From Actinomycetota bacterium (GTDB lineage: Bacteria > Actinomycetota > Actinomycetes > Streptosporangiales > Streptosporangiaceae): a stretch of DNA of 15,046 bases. Positions 13,884 to 15,046 of this stretch are shown here, piece after piece. The stretch spans positions 1-15,046 of the forward strand of contig PLIQ01000555.1 of NCBI GenBank assembly GCA_003140115.1. Direction: 5' to 3'. Every line of letters starts with the position of its first letter. Position 1 is the first letter of the stretch. The position numbers were made by a program, and so were the translations under genes. Under the pieces are notes generated by a model that was given only the letters and a program-made list of their open reading frames with translations, ran no database searches and was not told the DNA's origin.

Positions 13884-13896
13884 CTACGGAACGTAG
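13884..13896. promoter_or_regulatory. Short inverted repeat, possible operator for the cupin-hydrolase gene
   Basis: CTACG (13884-13888), GAA, CGTAG (13892-13896) is a perfect 5-bp dyad with a 3-base centre, the size of many small repressor sites. It lies 13 bases upstream of the farther TTG start of the cupin fusion and in the region between that gene and the winged-helix gene. The 13897-14037 stretch otherwise shows nothing I recognise. It differs from the operators of the SDR operon. Confidence 0.3.
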
Positions 13897-14037
13897 TCAT
13901 GACGATGCGCTTACGGATGCCGCAGCCGGCTTACCCGGGCAGGCCCGCACGGAACAATCGTCACATCCCGTGTGTATGTGAGCACGCGGGGCATTTGGGT
14001 GGCCGCTGTTACTGCCGGGGAAAGGCTGGGGATCGCC

Positions 14038-14784
14038 ATGACCGTACAGACCCACGACACCATCACTTCGACCCCGGCGAACCGCCGGGCGAACCGTCCG
14101 GTGCGCCGCACGGATGCCGGGATGGTCCAGCTGTCCCAGCGGGACATCGACGGGCTCATGCTGACCGGGGAGCACTACGGCGCGCCGGCCGACCTGCTCG
14201 CGACGGCGCTGCGGGTGACACCGGACCGGTTTGCGGCGATCGCGGCCCGGTGGCGGCGAGCCGGGTACGTGGCCGCCGGGCGGCTGGGCCCGGGGCCGAG
14301 GTGGTGCTGGCTGACCCGGGACGGGATGGCCGCCACCGGGCTCGGGTTCCCGGCCGGCCGCCCGGCGCTGGGCCGCCTGACCCACATCCGCGCCGTGCTG
14401 GCGGCCCGGTTGTGGATCGCGGCCAGCCCGGCCAGGGCGGCCAGCCCCCGCTGCCGCAGAACGGCCAGGGCCAGCTCCCGCCGGGGCAGTATCCCGGCGG
14501 GCAGTACGGGCAGACCACCTACGCACAGGGCCAGTACGGCGCGCCTCCGTTCGGTCAGGGCCAGCTCGCACCCGGTCAGTACGGCGTCGACCAGTACGGC
14601 GCAACCCAGGTCGTCCAGCCGTACCCGGACGGCCAGTACCCGACCGGCGGCGGCCCGGCCGGGCCCTATGGCCCCGGCGGCCCTGGGGGTCCCGGCGGGC
14701 AGTACGGCGGGCCCGGCCCGTACGGCCCCGGCGGCCAGTTCAACCCGGACGGGTCCCCGGTGGTCGACCAGAAGCGCTCGCTGA
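14038..14784 (+). pseudogene. Winged-helix protein gene, 3' part replaced at about 14415-14430
   Basis: The ATG at 14038 has AAAGGCTGGGGATC upstream. Residues 1-128 match, from memory, an actinomycete family related to replication-relaxation-type winged-helix proteins: LSQRDIDGLMLTGEHYGAP, a helix-turn-helix around ATALRVTPDRFAAIAARWRRAGY, the wing GPGPRWCWLTRDGM, and LGRLTHIRAVLAARLW. Family members then continue with a longer C-terminal domain. Here, after about residue 128, the frame reads low-complexity Arg/Ser/Ala/Thr sequence that is plainly the wrong frame of the adjoining Gln/Gly/Tyr-rich gene, ending at a TGA at 14782-14784. The first 128 residues are credible and the next 120 are not. 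It is either a truncated gene from a rearrangement or an assembly misjoin. Confidence 0.75.
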
Positions 14785-15046
14785 CGTTCGGCAAGTTCAC
14801 CCTGCCGCGCAGCCCGCTGATCCTGGCGATCGCGGGCGCCGCCCTGGTGGCGATCGTCGCCACCGTGGCCATCCTCTCGCTCAGCAGCAGCCCGAGCAGC
14901 CCGTCGGCCACCCCGACCACCTCGGCCGGGGCCGGGGCGACGCCGAAGGCGACCTCGTCCGCCGCCTCGGGCCAGAGCCTGACCGAGCGGCAGGCCGCGG
15001 CGCAGCTGGCCGGCCTGCTCAAGCAGAGCGGCTCCGACCACGCCGC
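14412..15046 (+). CDS. Membrane protein with Gln/Gly/Pro/Tyr-rich N-terminal region, partial at both ends
   Basis: In this frame the sequence is open to the right edge. From 14421 it encodes GQY/PGQ-type repeats (GQYPGG, GQYGQT, GQYGAP, PGQYGVDQYG and similar) to about 14750, a disordered cytoplasmic segment. A basic stretch (KRSLTFGKFTLPR) precedes one membrane helix (PLILAIAGAALVAIVATVAIL, about 14808-14870). A Ser/Thr/Pro-rich extracytoplasmic linker follows, then the start of an outer domain (LTERQAAAQLAGLLKQ). This is the layout of many actinobacterial single-pass membrane proteins with an outer ligand-binding or lipoprotein-like domain. There is no ATG or ribosome binding site; a GTG at 14412 is the first possible start near the repeat, but upstream codons belong to the winged-helix gene in another frame. 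The true N-terminus is therefore probably missing. The function is unknown. Confidence 0.7.
   Translation, partial: MDRGQPGQGGQPPLPQNGQGQLPPGQYPGGQYGQTTYAQGQYGAPPFGQGQLAPGQYGVDQYGATQVVQPYPDGQYPTGGGPAGPYGPGGPGGPGGQYGGPGPYGPGGQFNPDGSPVVDQKRSLTFGKFTLPRSPLILAIAGAALVAIVATVAILSLSSSPSSPSATPTTSAGAGATPKATSSAASGQSLTERQAAAQLAGLLKQSGSDHA

Noticed and set aside
14400..14450. Programmed ribosomal frameshift joining the winged-helix and membrane protein frames
   Set aside because: No slippery sequence or stimulatory hairpin is evident, and winged-helix family members continue with a different C-terminal domain, so truncation or misjoin is simpler.
14175..15041. A 288-codon minus-strand open frame over the right edge
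   Set aside because: It is the antisense of the GQY-rich membrane protein; a plausible membrane helix and outer linker are seen only on the plus strand.
1..15046. Insertion sequence, integrase, tRNA or CRISPR array explaining the right-edge rearrangement
   Set aside because: I looked for transposase motifs, terminal inverted repeats, regularly spaced repeats and tRNA-like folds and saw none.

Overview
The window is GC-rich (codon third positions almost all G or C) and looks like the chromosome of a filamentous-type actinomycete. It holds about 16 genes with short or overlapping junctions, two TetR regulators, and one gene family (the winged-helix protein near the right edge) that I associate with Streptosporangiales-like actinomycetes. 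I see no tRNA, rRNA, CRISPR array or insertion sequence.

Layout. (1) 1-2144: a possible gene remnant at the left edge, then an aldo/keto reductase (minus strand) divergent from a TetR regulator. The shared promoter region carries two near-identical 19-bp operator copies, one covering the -35 box and one just past the -10 box of the reductase promoter. (2) 2164-2786: a perfect 14-bp palindrome and a probable ribbon-helix-helix DNA-binding protein. (3) 2840-7935: a compact locus of circularly permuted ATP-grasp, alpha-E protein and transglutaminase in one minus-strand operon (10-bp gap, then an ATGA overlap). It is flanked by two more transglutaminase-like genes, one convergent (2840-3655) and one divergent (7093-7935). 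ATP-grasp/alpha-E/transglutaminase sets are known and have been predicted to make and process peptide-like or amide-linked products. The unusual points are three transglutaminase folds in one locus and the loss of the catalytic His in one of them. (4) 7981-8319: a DUF1801 protein.

(5) 8354-12930: a minus-strand operon read in the order SDR dehydrogenase, double-lipocalin-like DUF7064/7065-type protein, SnoaL-like enzyme, NAD-dependent epimerase/dehydratase, second SnoaL-like enzyme, a 34-residue small ORF, TetR regulator. Most junctions overlap (ATGA or longer). The promoter at its head (12969-12996) is covered by two tandem, 14-bp-spaced operator-like repeats; the TetR encoded at the end of the operon is the natural candidate to bind them. 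Just upstream lies a same-strand cupin plus limonene-epoxide-hydrolase fusion with the epoxide hydrolase active-site residues present. Epoxide hydrolase, SDR, epimerase and two dehydratase/isomerase-fold enzymes together suggest turnover of a hydrophobic cyclic (terpenoid- or steroid-like) substrate. This is inference.

(6) 13872-15046: a winged-helix gene starts at 14038 but loses its family sequence at about 14415-14430. The DNA then continues, in a different frame, as the Gln/Gly/Pro/Tyr-rich cytoplasmic part, membrane segment and start of the outer domain of an unrelated membrane protein that runs off the window. This is either a genomic rearrangement or an assembly misjoin.

The most interesting items are the chimeric junction, the 34-residue translationally coupled ORF, the cupin-epoxide hydrolase fusion, the three-transglutaminase ATP-grasp locus, and catalytic His losses in both the aldo/keto reductase and one transglutaminase.
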